A stretch of DNA of 64,000 nucleotides from Glandiceps talaboti (taxonomy: Eukaryota > Hemichordata > Enteropneusta > Spengelidae). The translations under genes were made by a program, and so were the position numbers. Below the pieces are notes generated by a model. It did not search any database. It was not told the origin of the DNA and saw only the letters and a list, made by a program, of their open reading frames with translations. The stretch spans positions 2,603,501 to 2,667,500 of the forward strand of contig NC_135550.1 of NCBI RefSeq assembly GCF_964340395.1, written 5' to 3'. Positions 36,337 through 50,412 of the stretch are shown piece after piece. Within the stretch, counting starts at the first letter, position 1. Every line of letters begins with the position of its first letter.

Positions 36337-37252
36337 AATTTTAAATTAGGCTGGACAGATGGAACCTACATTCTCTTTACTAGGTGGAAAAGATCAGATA
36401 AGTAACCATGTGAAAAATAATAATTTCTAATATTGGACTGGACAGATGAGAACAAGCCATGATAGTCAATAGAAATTTCATTTAAAATCATATTTTGAAA
36501 ATAACAAATTTTTGAATTCATTAAAGAAATGAAATCATATTCAGAATGAATATAGAGAGATTTTACCTACCAGATGATGAGTATCCAAGGAATCAAGTTA
36601 TTATACATCAGTGATTCTTTTTTCAGCCTGTATCACTACAACATATATTGTACATTTTCAAAATGTTTGTTTACATATTTTTGTAAACCACTGTGAGTGA
36701 CAGTATCAAATATTCATCCAGGAACATTGCCAATAATGTTGAAAAACACTGTCTAGAAATGTACTAAACACAAATGAAATGGTCTAAAGATAATGATGTA
36801 CTCTCATCCATGTAGTCAATTCTGTACTTGAAGAATTATAAATATTGTTAAAGCTAGTAAAGATAAGCAATTCAGCATCACCAATTTTTTATATGATTTG
36901 TAATTATTTTCATCATAGAATTTATACTCTTAGATTTCAACTGAGTGTGACTATACTCTGTGTATTTTGTGTATTTTTCATATGAATATTGTAAATAAAG
37001 GAACAATGTTCAGTTTTAGTAAAAATAATATTTAAGTTATGATGTCGAATTGTTGTTTGATGAGAGAACTGATAATGGGAAGTAAAAATCAAGGAAAATG
37101 AAATGTAGGTAGTTATATACAAAACATAGAATGACTGTCAAGTGTCCTTCAGGGCTGACTGAAATGTCCAGGTGACCTTTGTTATTTCATATCTTCTTAC
37201 TTCTTTCTGGGAAGACACATATTTAAAAATCCAGTGAAGCGTTCTTTCTGGT
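36337..37252. other. Unique DNA at the presumed gene end
   Basis: AT-rich, with only about two CpGs in 700 bases. It contains the AATAAA at 36,994 in a TGTAAATAAAGG context typical of 3' ends. No coding signal is seen. Confidence 0.45.
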
Positions 37253-40200
37253 TCTACAATGGCAAACTTTCAGTTTAAGACTCTACAATAGCAAACTTTC
37301 AGTTTTAGACTCTACAATGGCAAACTTTTAGTTTTAAACTCTACAGTGGCAAACTTTTAGTTTTAGACTCTACAATGGCAAACTTTCAGTTTTAGACTCT
37401 ACAATGGCAAACTTTCAGTTTTAGACTCTACAATGGCAAACTTTTAGTTTTAGACTCTACAGTGGCAAACTTTTAGTTTTAGACTCTACAATGGCAAACT
37501 TTCAGTATTAGACTCTACAATGGCAAACTTTCAGTTTTAGACTCTACAATGGCAAACTTTCAGTTTTAGACTCTACAATGGCAAACTTTCAGTTTTAGAC
37601 TCTACAATGGCAAACTTTTAGTTTTAGACTCTACAATGGCAAACTTTCAATCTCAGACTCTACAATGGCAAACTTTCAGTTTTAGACTCTACAATGGCAA
37701 ACTTTCAGTTTTAGACTCTACAATGGCAAACTTTCAGTTTTAGACTATACAAAATGGCAACTTTACTTTCAGTTTTAGACTCTACAATAGCAAACTTTCA
37801 ATCTCAGACTCTACAATAGCAAACTTTCAGTTTTAGACTCTACAATGGCAAACTTTCAGTTTTAGACTCTACAATGGCAAACTTTCAGTTTTAGACTCTA
37901 CAATGGCAAACTTTCAGTTTTAGACTCTACAATGGCAAACTTTCAGTTTTAGACTCTACAATGGCAAACTTTCAGTTTTAGACTCTACAATGGCAAACTT
38001 TCAGTTTTAGACTCTACAATGGCAAACTTTCAGTTTTAGACTCTACAATGGCAAACTTTCAGTTTTAGACTCTACAATGGCAAACTTTCAGTTTTAGACT
38101 CTACAATAGCAAACTTTCAATCTCAGACTCTACAATAGCAAACTTTCAGTTTTAGACTCTACAATAGCAAACTTTCAGTTTTAGACTCTACAATGGCAAA
38201 CTTTCAGTTTTAGACTATACAAAATGGCAAACTTTCAATCTCAGACTCTACAATGGCAAACTTTCAGTCTTAGACTCTACAATGGCAAACTTTCAGTTTT
38301 AGACTATACAAAATGGCAAACTTTCAATCTCAGACTCTACAATAGCAAACTTTTAGTTTTAGACTCTACAATGGCAAACTTTCAGTCTTAGACTCTACAA
38401 TGGCAAACTTTCAGTTTTAGACTATACAAAATGGCAAACTTTCAATCTCAGACTCTACAATAGCAAACTTTTAGTTTTAGACTCTACAATGGCAAACTTT
38501 CAGTTTTAGACTCTACAATGGCAAACTTTTAGTTTTAGACTCTACAATAGCAAACTTTCAGTTTTAGACTCTACAATGGCAAACTTTCAGTTTTAGACTC
38601 TACAATGGCAAACTTTCAGTCTTAGACTCTACAATGGCAAACTTTCACTTTTAGACTCTACAATGGAAAACTTTCAGTTTTAGACTCTACAATGGAAAAC
38701 TTTCAGTTTTAGACTCTACAGTGGCAAACTTTTAGTTTTAGACTCTACAATGGCAAACTTTCAGTATTAGACTCTACAATGGCAAACTTTCAGTTTTAGA
38801 CTCTACAATGGCAAACTTTCAGTTTTAGACTCTACAATGGCAAACTTTCAGTTTTAGACTCTACAATGGCAAACTTTCAGTTTTAGACTCTACAATGGCA
38901 AACTTTCAGTTTTAGACTCTACAATGGCAAACTTTTAGTTTTAGACTCTACAATGGCAAACTTTCAATCTCAGACTCTACAATGGCAAACTTTCAGTTTT
39001 AGACTCTACAATGGCAAACTTTCAGTTTTAGACTCTACAATGGCAAACTTTCAGTTTTAGACTATACAAAATGGCAACTTTACTTTCAGTTTTAGACTCT
39101 ACAATAGCAAACTTTCAATCTCAGACTCTACAATAGCAAACTTTCAGTTTTAGACTCTACAATGGCATACTTTCAGTTTTAGACTATACAATAGCAAACT
39201 TTCAGTTTTAGACTCTACAATGGCAAACTTTCAGTTTTAGACTATACAAAATGGCAAACTTTCAATCTCAGACTCTACAATGGCAAACTTTCAGTCTTAG
39301 ACTCTACAATGGCAAACTTTCAGTTTTAGACTATACAAAATGGCAAACTTTCAATCTCAGACTCTACAATAGCAAACTTTTAGTTTTAGACTCTACAATG
39401 GCAAACTTTCAGTCTTAGACTCTACAATGGCAAACTTTCAGTTTTAGACTATACAAAATGGCAAACTTTCAATCTCAGACTCTACAATAGCAAACTTTTA
39501 GTTTTAGACTCTACAATGGCAAACTTTCAGTCTTAGACTCTACAATGGCAAACTTTCAGTTTTAGACTCTACAATGGCAAACTTTCAGTTTTAGACTCTA
39601 CAATAGCAAACTTTCAGTTTTAGACTCTACAATGGCAAACTTTCAGTTTTAGACTCTACAATGGCAAACTTTCAGTCTTAGACTCTACAATGGCAAACTT
39701 TCACTTTTAGACTCTACAATGGAAAACTTTCAGTTTTAGACTCTACAATGGAAAACTTTCAGTTTTAGACTCTACAATGGCAAACTTTCAGTTTTTACAA
39801 TAGCAAACTTTCACTTTTAGACTCTACAATGGCAAACTTTCAGTTTTAGACTCTACAATGGCAAACTTTTAGTTTTAGACTCTACAATGGCAAACTTTCA
39901 GTCTTAGACTCTACAATGGCAAACTTTCAGTTTTAGACTATACAAAATGGCAAACTTTCAATCTCAGACTCTACAATAGCAAACTTTTAGTTTTAGACTC
40001 TACAATGGCAAACTTTCAGTCTTAGACTCTACAATGGCAAACTTTCAGTTTTAGACTCTACAATGGCAAACTTTCAGTTTTAGACTCTACAATGGCAAAC
40101 TTTCAATCTCAGACTCTACAATAGCAAACTTTTAGTTTTAGACTCTACAATGGCAAACTTTCAGTCTTAGACTCTACAATGGCAAACTTTCAGTTTTAGA

Positions 40201-40516
40201 CTCTACAATGGCAAACTTTCAGTTTTAGACTCTACAATGGCAAACTTTCAGTTTTAGACTCTACAATGGCAAACTTTCAGTTTTAGACTCTACAATAGCA
40301 AACTTTCAGTTTTAGACTATACAAAATGGCAACTTTACTTTCAGTTTTAGACTCTACAATAGCAAACTTTCAGTTTTAGACTCTACAATAGCAAACTTTC
40401 AGTTTTAGACTATACAAAATGGCAACTTTACTTTCAGTTTTAGACTCTACAATAGCAAACTTTCAGTTTTAGACTCTACAATAGCAAACTTTCAGTTTTA
40501 GACTCTACAATAGCAA
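37253..40516. repeat. 29-bp minisatellite, about 112 copies, with block duplications
   Basis: The unit is TCTACAATGGCAAACTTTC plus AGTTTTAGAC. Variants are ATAGC for ATGGC, CAATCTC for CAGTTTT, TTTTAG for TTTCAG, ACTATACAAAATGG, and a rare AACTTTACTTTCAG form. Marker variants recur about 1.26-1.32 kb apart, so large blocks were duplicated. The right edge coincides with the abrupt rise in CpG content. Confidence 0.97.
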
Positions 40517-42000
40517 GGTGAAATTACTCTCGCTGTATGGACACGTGACGTCTAGCAAATTCGTTAACTCTCACGCATGGTTTATGTGTCGATTTCGTCA
40601 AGTATTGGACACAGCAGCAGGTGATGTATTTCATATATATATTTGCATTTACGTCCAATTACTATGTACATGATAACACCCTCCCATCACGATGGCTGTT
40701 GATTATTCATACTACCGTACACTACACCACACTACACTACACTACACTACACTACACTACACTACACCACACTACACTACACTACACTACATTACGCTAC
40801 ACTACACTACACTATACTATATGAGGTAAATTTAGGTTGTAAATTTTAAATTATGGTTGCATTTTCAGAAGTCCCATGCTTGTTGGTAAATATCTCCTTG
40901 AAGTCTGAATGCCACGACGTTATATGATTTGGTTAACATTATCTAGTCGTTGATTTAACATTTTTATACTGAAAGACAAAAACAATATTAAATGAATTCA
41001 CTAATGGTCACTCTAACTTCAGAAAAGTCTGAAATGGTGTATATTCGAAAACTTGCAAATTTGGAAATGTGATACTGTAGCGTATAGGGCTCAAGTTTAA
41101 AATTCCATTCTGTGTCAAATAATGCGATGGGTGTAGTGTATAGCACTCCCATTCTAGTAGTTTAGCACTACTATATAGTACTATAGTAGGAAGTTGAAAA
41201 TAGACACATTTACATACCAAGTAGGTCCTTATTTGGAAATCAAAATCTGTATATCATATTTAGTAACCGTCTTATCTTCCTAAATGTTATAGCTATTTGT
41301 AATTTACCCATGAAATATTGAACTGCTGTCGGAGAAATGTAGGTCTTATTTAATTTGGTGCCTCGTGGTCCACTACTATTCTTTCCTAAGATCCATAAAG
41401 CTCTCGTCTATTTTACTCCAATTCACTAACTATTCTTTTCAATCTCACATTGTTAGCTCTACATATAACTATATTATCTTTTATGGGAAAGAATGAATGA
41501 CGTGGACGTAAAGTAAAAATAAAAGGGGTAACCTTTATCATCTTTTCTCAACGATTTTTAATATATGAGGATTACTATTCACACTTAAACAGGGACACAG
41601 TCTTTATTTTAACTTATCGCGATATTTTTTTCTATTTCGCTGCAGTATCCCGTGTTATAAGAAGCGTAGAAAACATCACTTGCCATGCTGTTGATCTCAT
41701 GAGAACTAGATTCCCTGAAGGCTACACATAGTTCTTTGATTTGTTTTGGTTTATACAGTTTGTTCTTGCTTATTCAAGACGTTTCAGTGTCGCTTCTGAT
41801 CATGTCTTACAACGATCTCCATGTGTTCTTTATTAGAACCTCTAAACAATAAAGAGTTCCATCGGGTAAAAATCATCTCGCTTCAACGCACTTTAATACA
41901 GTATATGTAAAGTTGGAGATCTGTAGATGATACCAAGTATGAGATATTACTCAATGTAACGTTTACGCTTTTAGTATATGTTCTATACATACATATATAT
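40517..42000. other. Start of CpG-rich unique DNA; ACTAC microsatellite
   Basis: CpGs become common at once (14 or so in the first 400 bases). An (ACTAC)n run occupies about 40,719-40,820. No gene was recognised. Several short frames exist on both strands without splice support. Confidence 0.55.
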
Positions 42001-42084
42001 ATAGTTTTGGTAGTACTGGAACTCTTTCTTGGGTGTAACTTGGGAGTTACACCCAAGAAAGAGTTCCAGTACTACCAAAACTAT
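42001..42084. repeat. Perfect 39-bp inverted repeat with a 6-base loop
   Basis: The arms 42,001-42,039 and 42,046-42,084 are exact reverse complements (the left arm starts ATAGTTTTGGTAGTACTGG and the loop is TTGGGA). Perfect pairing over 39 bases implies recent origin or selection. TA repeats lie directly to the left, and a (TA)n plus a (CATA)n tract lie to the right. It may be a foldback element, a palindrome born from replication slippage, or a hairpin RNA source. Confidence 0.95.
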
Positions 42085-42212
42085 TACGCTCTGCCACTGC
42101 GGTATAGAGCACTGTCTTATAGCAGATTGATACTCACCGAGGTATATATATATATATATAATTTCGTTCTTCTTTCGCCAAGTAGAGTGCTCAATCACCT
42201 TGGAGAGCATAT

Positions 42213-42317
42213 AATACATACATACATACATACATACATACATACATACATACACGTACATACATACATACATACATACATACATACATACATACATACA
42301 TACATACATACATACAT

Positions 42318-42364
<47 letters not shown>

Positions 42365-42412
42365 TACATACATACATACATACATACATACATACATACA
42401 TACATACATACA

Positions 42413-42443
<31 letters not shown>

Positions 42444-42471
42444 TACACACACACATACATACATACATACA

Positions 42472-42502
<31 letters not shown>

Positions 42503-42526
42503 TACACACACACATACATACATACA

Positions 42527-42557
<31 letters not shown>

Positions 42558-42574
42558 TACACACACACATACAT

Positions 42575-42605
<31 letters not shown>

Positions 42606-42625
42606 TACATACATACATGCATAAT
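42213..42625. repeat. (CATA)n / (CA)n compound microsatellite
   Basis: Long CATA tracts are interrupted by CA runs and by a recurring TATTACACACACACATAC junction (three times), which shows duplication of tract plus junction. The YVCM/HTYI frames are artefacts. Confidence 0.97.
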
Positions 42626-42654
42626 ATATAATCCGAATGTCCATCTGTGTTGTG

Positions 42655-42678
42655 TCTTTCTGTGTATCTGTCTGTGTA

Positions 42679-42712
<34 letters not shown>

Positions 42713-44864
42713 AGCTTGCAGTGGCTGTGGCTGTGGTTGTTAGCCCGTCTTTGTGCCTGTGTTAATGTTGTGTGGTTCGTGTATGCCTTTCATCGTCGCT
42801 ATCAGTCTTTCATCGTCGCTATCAGTCTATACATTACATAGGCACATTCAGGTAGGTCATTGTGACATACATTATAGACACTGTGTGAAAGTGGTGACGT
42901 CAGAGGTTAAAGAAACGTCTGGTCCTCGTTGTTGGAAGCTACACGGCATCAAAGTACCTCGACACGATTACCTTAAATATGAACTTTGACCTTTCTCCAA
43001 TTAATTACACCCAAGTTAATTTGGTTTGAAATAAATAAAAAATAATGAAAAAAATGAGGTGAACCTATGGACATTAATTTTCTGTGTGATAATTATTGAA
43101 GCAAACAATTGCATGCACATTGAAGTAATAGAACATAGCTTAAAACTGAGGCAATGTGTATAGAAGCACGCTGTTCGCAAGACGACCGATTATTACTATA
43201 TGAAAGTCACTCGATGACAGTACGTATTCAACCTGACATGCCTTATTAATTAATATCAAAATTATTATTAAAATCTAAGAATGGAAGCAACATTTACAGC
43301 GGTACAACGTATACTAATGAAAGCGACATTTACAGTGGTACAATGTATACTAATGGAAGCAACATTTACAGCGGTACAACGTATACTAATGGAAGCATCA
43401 TACGTTCTAAAACAATATAACGATTCGCAAGGTATACGTTCTTGTATGTTTTTCTGTCTGTCAAACAATTGTAGTAATTTAATTCATAGGTTTGGTTCTA
43501 AAATCGTTTACAAAATGTCTATAGTGAAATCTGATAGTTGAACGTTCGTGGTTTATAGAATAAGATCACCAACAAACATTCTGACTTCGTTATCTGCCAA
43601 CCTCTCGCCGTTCAACGTACATAGTCCAATTACACAAAGTCGTGCGTTGCAACGCTGGTTTTGCTTTGAATAGTACAATTTTTGGCGAAGAAACTGCATG
43701 TTCGCATGAAGACAGACTGAGGCTTAGTGCAGTTCGATTTGCACTTCTGTGGTGTTGATGTGTTGAAGTGGAAAGTGTATGGTCGAAGTAGTCTAAAACT
43801 GAAAGTTTTCGAAGGCACTAGCTGCAACTGAAACGTTTTTTAAAACATGTATTGTTAGGTACAATAACTTACTCGTAATATCGTAAAACGTGAACAGTAT
43901 AAACTGCATCATCTATGGGTAAGTGTTTTTTTTTGTAGCTGCATAGGCAATGAATCTAATCAAATTGATTTTTTGATCCGCACTCAAAAATCAGCGCCCT
44001 CATCGGAGATTACGATTTCAACTTGTTTCTGTACTGCGTATGTATAACATCAACCACAATGTCTGATTATAATATTAACAATGTTTCAGTGAATGTGTCG
44101 TGGTTGTTTGATCGAAAAATGATACTACATATACAACTATTGGAGCTTTAACATGGTGACACATTCAAAGCCGAGCTTTCAATCAAGATTTAAACTTGTC
44201 ACTAAACTACCTATGGATAATATTGACTACTAATGAGCAGATGCAATGAAATGATTGACCGATTTTAGTGAATACATAGTTGGTTATTTGATGAAGGAAT
44301 GTATCTCAGTTGCAGCTAGTTCAGGTTTAAAATGAAATTATTGTAGAGAAATCAGTTTAGTAATAAAAGCCCTCCCCTTCTAAATATGTCAGAAATGATT
44401 GCTATTCCTGGATGGACTACATGTAGTACCATGTAGTTGAAATGGAAAGGTCTGATATACTGTTAAAGATTATTGTTTACATGACATTGATCTTGGAAAA
44501 TGTGTCACTTGAAAACTATGTATTACAAGCCTAGCACGCCATCTTTTCACTCTTTATTTCAAGCGAGTGTTTCAGATAATCAAAATTAGCTGTATGTGTA
44601 GGAAATGGAATGTGCTCGTATAAACTTTGCGGTTTTCTCTCGCATTCTTTGACTGGCGGGAACCTGAAGTATGGAACAGTGCATAGACACGGAATTTGGC
44701 AGAATCCTTGACCTAAAACATAACTAGTACGGCCAGTGTCCTCTTTATAAATATTTCAAGGGTGTAAAAACATGTCAAAGTGAAAAAGTGCAGTACAGAT
44801 CACTACTAAGTTGTTAGAATCTAGTAGAACGAGGGAAAATAGTGTAGCTCTGACAAAGTTTGCA

Positions 44865-44867
<3 letters not shown>
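42655..44867. other. CpG-rich unique DNA with short repeats and a CRE
   Basis: It holds a (TGTC)n tract (about 42,655-42,712), a 17-bp duplication (CTTTCATCGTCGCTATC) near 42,788-42,825, and a perfect CRE palindrome TGACGTCA at 42,895-42,902. A 36-bp repeat of 3.3 copies (43,281-43,398; ATGGAAGCAACATTTACAG...) is also present. No gene was recognised. Confidence 0.6.
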
Positions 44868-46744
<1,877 letters not shown>

Positions 46745-46963
46745 TTAGCCGGAGGTACGATATACAACGATACTGGTATCCTTTACAAGGCTAATCAACC
46801 AGTGTGTTTCTTGACTTGTCATCAAAGTGACATTGTCACCATACTCCGCTACACTGCTGCTACTGTACTGTGAAAGTTCATTTGAAAACACACTATCGTA
46901 TTGTGGAATGCAATTCAACCAATCAACGCACCGCTTCCATTCTCTAATTCGACTATTCAACTT
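46745..46963 (-). CDS. Candidate terminal exon, weak, protein not recognised
   Basis: On the minus strand, CATGCCTATCTTAG acts as a possible acceptor. It is followed by 72 open codons and a TAA stop. The product has a varied, protein-like composition (for example RIREWKRCVDWLNCIPQYDS and TSQETHWLISLVKDTS). There is no family match I can name, no polyadenylation signal noted nearby and no partner exon. It may be a chance frame in CpG-rich DNA. Confidence 0.2.
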   Translation of the reverse strand, partial: KLNSRIREWKRCVDWLNCIPQYDSVFSNELSQYSSSSVAEYGDNVTLMTSQETHWLISLVKDTSIVVYRTSG

Positions 46964-48691
46964 CTAAGATAGGCATGCTTAAACGTTGGTGATAAAAATC
47001 TCCGCCCTAGGGGTTGGTTAACTTGGAGTGGACAAACTCTTTACTCTTAAGTGGTCGTCCATTAAGACGAACAGCTCTGAGACAACTTGTCGAATTTCAC
47101 CGACCCTGGCCTATGGTGTTTTTGTGAACTTCGTCATTCTGTTGAGTTGACAGGAAAGTATTTGCTAGCCTGAAGAGTCGGAAGAGACCTTGTTTGGAGA
47201 AATCGCAAAACGGAAGCCAATTTCCAGGTAAAATATTTGTTGAGGTTTTCTTGGCTTGAAGTATGTTACTACCCGCAGGAGTTTGGTCTGTGGCCAACAT
47301 AAAAACAAGTACTGTATATTGGTATATTCAGCCAGTGTTGTACTCCCTATTGCAAACTTAATCTAATTATGTACTTGAATTGAAGAATACGTATATAAAT
47401 CATCAGGCGAAAAATAAGGCTATGATCTTTTAATAGTGGGTGTACATAGATACACCTTTGGAGCATAAAGTTTACCATAAATCATAAAGGCACACAGCAC
47501 AGATCTGTACGTGGTATATCATAGTAGAGTTTACAATGTATGAAATTCATGTACAAATAGAGGAGTCGATGTTGCCAACATTCGTGGTTTTCACCAACAG
47601 AGCCACATATACAATCTTATCCCGATATTCTCCACAAAGCGCACTTCCAGTAAAACAACCCTGATAGAAGTAGGGCGCATATTAAGCATAAGCCGTTGTT
47701 GATGACGAATTGCAACTATGCATCATTGTTTTTTTCGTGGAGTACGGTCTAACGAGATTATCAAAATTAAAGAATTAAATGAGTAAGCTTTATATTCAAT
47801 TAAGTTTATTACCACCATCTCTCTTTTCTACCCCTCTTGATATTAATCGGAATATTTCATCCCTCTTAGATATTTCAATTTGTCATTAACTGTACATCTG
47901 CGTTCAACATAACATGCACAGGTTGTACTCAGGTGTGGACAGACAGAAATCTTTGTGTAAATGACAACATTATCAGCATTGAAATAGTCGGTAACACTTC
48001 ATAGTTTCAAGTTGACACGTTGTGCTCGATCAAATTTGATCTATTTTCTAGTTGACAAATCACGCGACCTTCGCTCACAAATCATAACAGCGAAAGTCGC
48101 GTCCTCACAAAGACGACACTCAAACTGAACGCTCGGTGATCTCTTGAGAGAAAGCATACAGTAGTATCGTTATGCCAATATTTGTTTCACCGTCAGTAGT
48201 TCACATCACGTGCTTCACTTTTCACCCACAGACCGTTCGATTCACTGGAGAGGTTGTAGTTTCGACCTGCTTGGATTCACAACACTTGTGACAGCTACAG
48301 ATATGATTTGGGTAATGGAGACACATTCTTAACAAATAGTGGTGTGTATGGATTAAAACATGGTCAACACACAAATAAATATATCTAAAAATTGTTTTAA
48401 TAGAAACTGATCTGCAGTCAACGAATTGAAAATAATTGAAAATATATATCTTGAAAAGGTTTCGATGTTTTCAGTCGACGACTGTAGTGCTAGATATAAT
48501 ATACTTGGCGTATAAACAATGTGACAGTGTGTTTGTATGGACATAAATAGACAGTATCTGTTGGACTTTGTGGCGGACTCACTCTTAATAAATTCAAGAA
48601 AGACATAAAGAATCATTTCTTCTATTTCTTTTCCCTTCGCTGTAGCTTCTTTGAACATTACTCTACTGGATCAAGGCCCTTTATACATGTT

Positions 48692-48729
<38 letters not shown>

Positions 48730-48961
48730 TATTGACATAAATTTGGTTTTAATGAGCTTACAATTGTATACGCCCTGATAAATACAAACACAATGTCAAC
48801 AATGTAAGAATAACAGGTCCTTCAACTTGGTTTTAAAATTTACCAATAGAAGCAGAACTGTACTGAGAATTTTTTGAGAAATTTAATAACTGTTCATGCA
48901 TGTTTTACTACTATCATTTGTTCATAGAGTTTGTATATTTGTTTATCTATTTTTTTTATAT

Positions 48962-49016
<55 letters not shown>

Positions 49017-50072
49017 TTTGTGTGTGTGTGCGTGTGTGTGTGTGTGTGTGTGTTTGTTTGTTTGTTTGGTTGTTTATTCATTTTAATTTGCATTAGGAAA
49101 ACTAAAACCAATAATCGAATTCATAAGTCTGGCATGTGGAAACCTCTTTCTATGATACTATCTGACTTTTATCAAGATTACACATGCAGGGAATGTCGTG
49201 AGCTGACCAAAGTTCTTTCTCACGGTTGCTATATTTGTTCCCATTCCCTGTACTAATTCATCTCACACTTAGATAATCGGCAGTTCCGTTGATCTCGGGT
49301 CTGTGTGCGTGGGTAGGTCGCGTTACTTCTATAAATCAATTGGCAAAAACTAATAATTCTTTTTTAAAAATTTGAACTGTTGTTTATTCACTGAGTGTAC
49401 CGTGTACAACACATACACTGAGTGTACCGTGTACAACACATTCAAGACAAAGTCTAATCTTCATTCTAACGGGGTGATATCAACCAAACTATTATGTAGC
49501 ACTCGATACCCATACCAAAACGTATAATACTATACCATACCAAATCATTCCATTAACGTTTTTACGGATTGAAACCATCTTGGACAGTTTCCAACGATGC
49601 AAACAATTCGTGTCGTAGATTAACAGTTTGCACTCCCACAGCAAAATAGCAAACTTAGCAGGATTAAGTTAGCAAATAATTAGTAAAGGAATCCGTCATG
49701 TCATTAGTATTAGAAATTTTCAGTATACATGAAATTATTAAGTATCAATTTGCTGAAACGCGACTATCGTGCTGATGGCTTTAAATTACTAGAGATTTGT
49801 TATCACCCATTTCAGTTTAAAACTAAAGTTATGTGTATGACATATGACACAACAGTTTTACGAGCGGACAGCCATTTTTTCGTAACAGATCGAGTAGGTT
49901 TATAAATTCACAATTAATCCTGTTATTCCTGTGGTGGTTGTAACCGACAGACGTTCCAAACGTAGACGGTACACTAAAGTTTTCGTGTACGTTTTGTCAT
50001 TTTCGTATGTGAAATATCAATAAAGTGTAAACAACTCGTGTTACAGTAACATTTTTTAGTTTCCCCTTGAGC
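46964..50072. other. Unique CpG-rich DNA with microsatellites, no firm gene
   Basis: It includes a (GATT)n run (48,691-48,730), a (TTTA)n-(GT)n-(TTTG)n compound tract (48,954-49,075) and a 27-bp duplication (49,389-49,442; CACTGAGTGTACCGTGTACA...). A donor-like CCAG|GTAAAAT near 47,228 (+) and opposing open frames at 47,097-47,300 (-) were examined. Neither gave a supported exon. Confidence 0.5.
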
Positions 50073-50412
50073 TAGTGTCCCCCAGGGTACACTATTTAAT
50101 TCCTAGTTCATAGTGTCCCCCCTGGTTTCTAGTGTCCCCCTGGTTTCTAGTGTCCCCCAGGGTACACTATGTCCTAGTTCATAGTGTCCCCCGGTTTCTA
50201 GTGTCCCTCAGGGTACACTATGTCCTAGTTCATAGTGTCTCCCGGTTTCTAGTGTCCCTCAGGGTACACTATGTCCTAGTTCATAGTGTCCCCCTGGTTT
50301 CTAGTGTCCCTCAGGGTACACTATTTCCTAGTTCATAGTGTCCCCCCCCTGGTTTTTATTGTCCCCCAGGGTACACTATGTCCTAGTTCATAGAGTCCCC
50401 CTAGTTTCTAGT
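50073..50412. repeat. 51-bp tandem repeat, about 6.7 copies, hairpin-bearing
   Basis: The unit is TAGTGTCCCTCAGGGTACAC plus TATGTCCTAGTTCATAGTG plus TCCCCCGGTTTC. TAGTGT...ACACTA with CCC...GGG inside makes a short hairpin in every unit. The number of Cs before GGTTTC varies. Confidence 0.92.

Larger units (their letters stand above)
34222..37010 (+). other. Presumed 3' UTR and polyadenylation region of the WD40 gene
   Basis: AATAAA occurs at 34,958-34,963 and at 36,994-36,999, giving possible ends about 0.75 and 2.8 kb after the stop. The longer form would include a 39-bp and a 29-bp minisatellite and several diverged ~100-bp repeats built around GGACAGATGGAAAAT and TCTGTCTCTTTNCAAGG. The CpG-poor composition continues through it. 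The true end is not determined. Confidence 0.35.

Noticed and set aside
42007-42644. Frames over the CATA/CA microsatellite
   Set aside because: Low-complexity translation of simple repeats on both strands.
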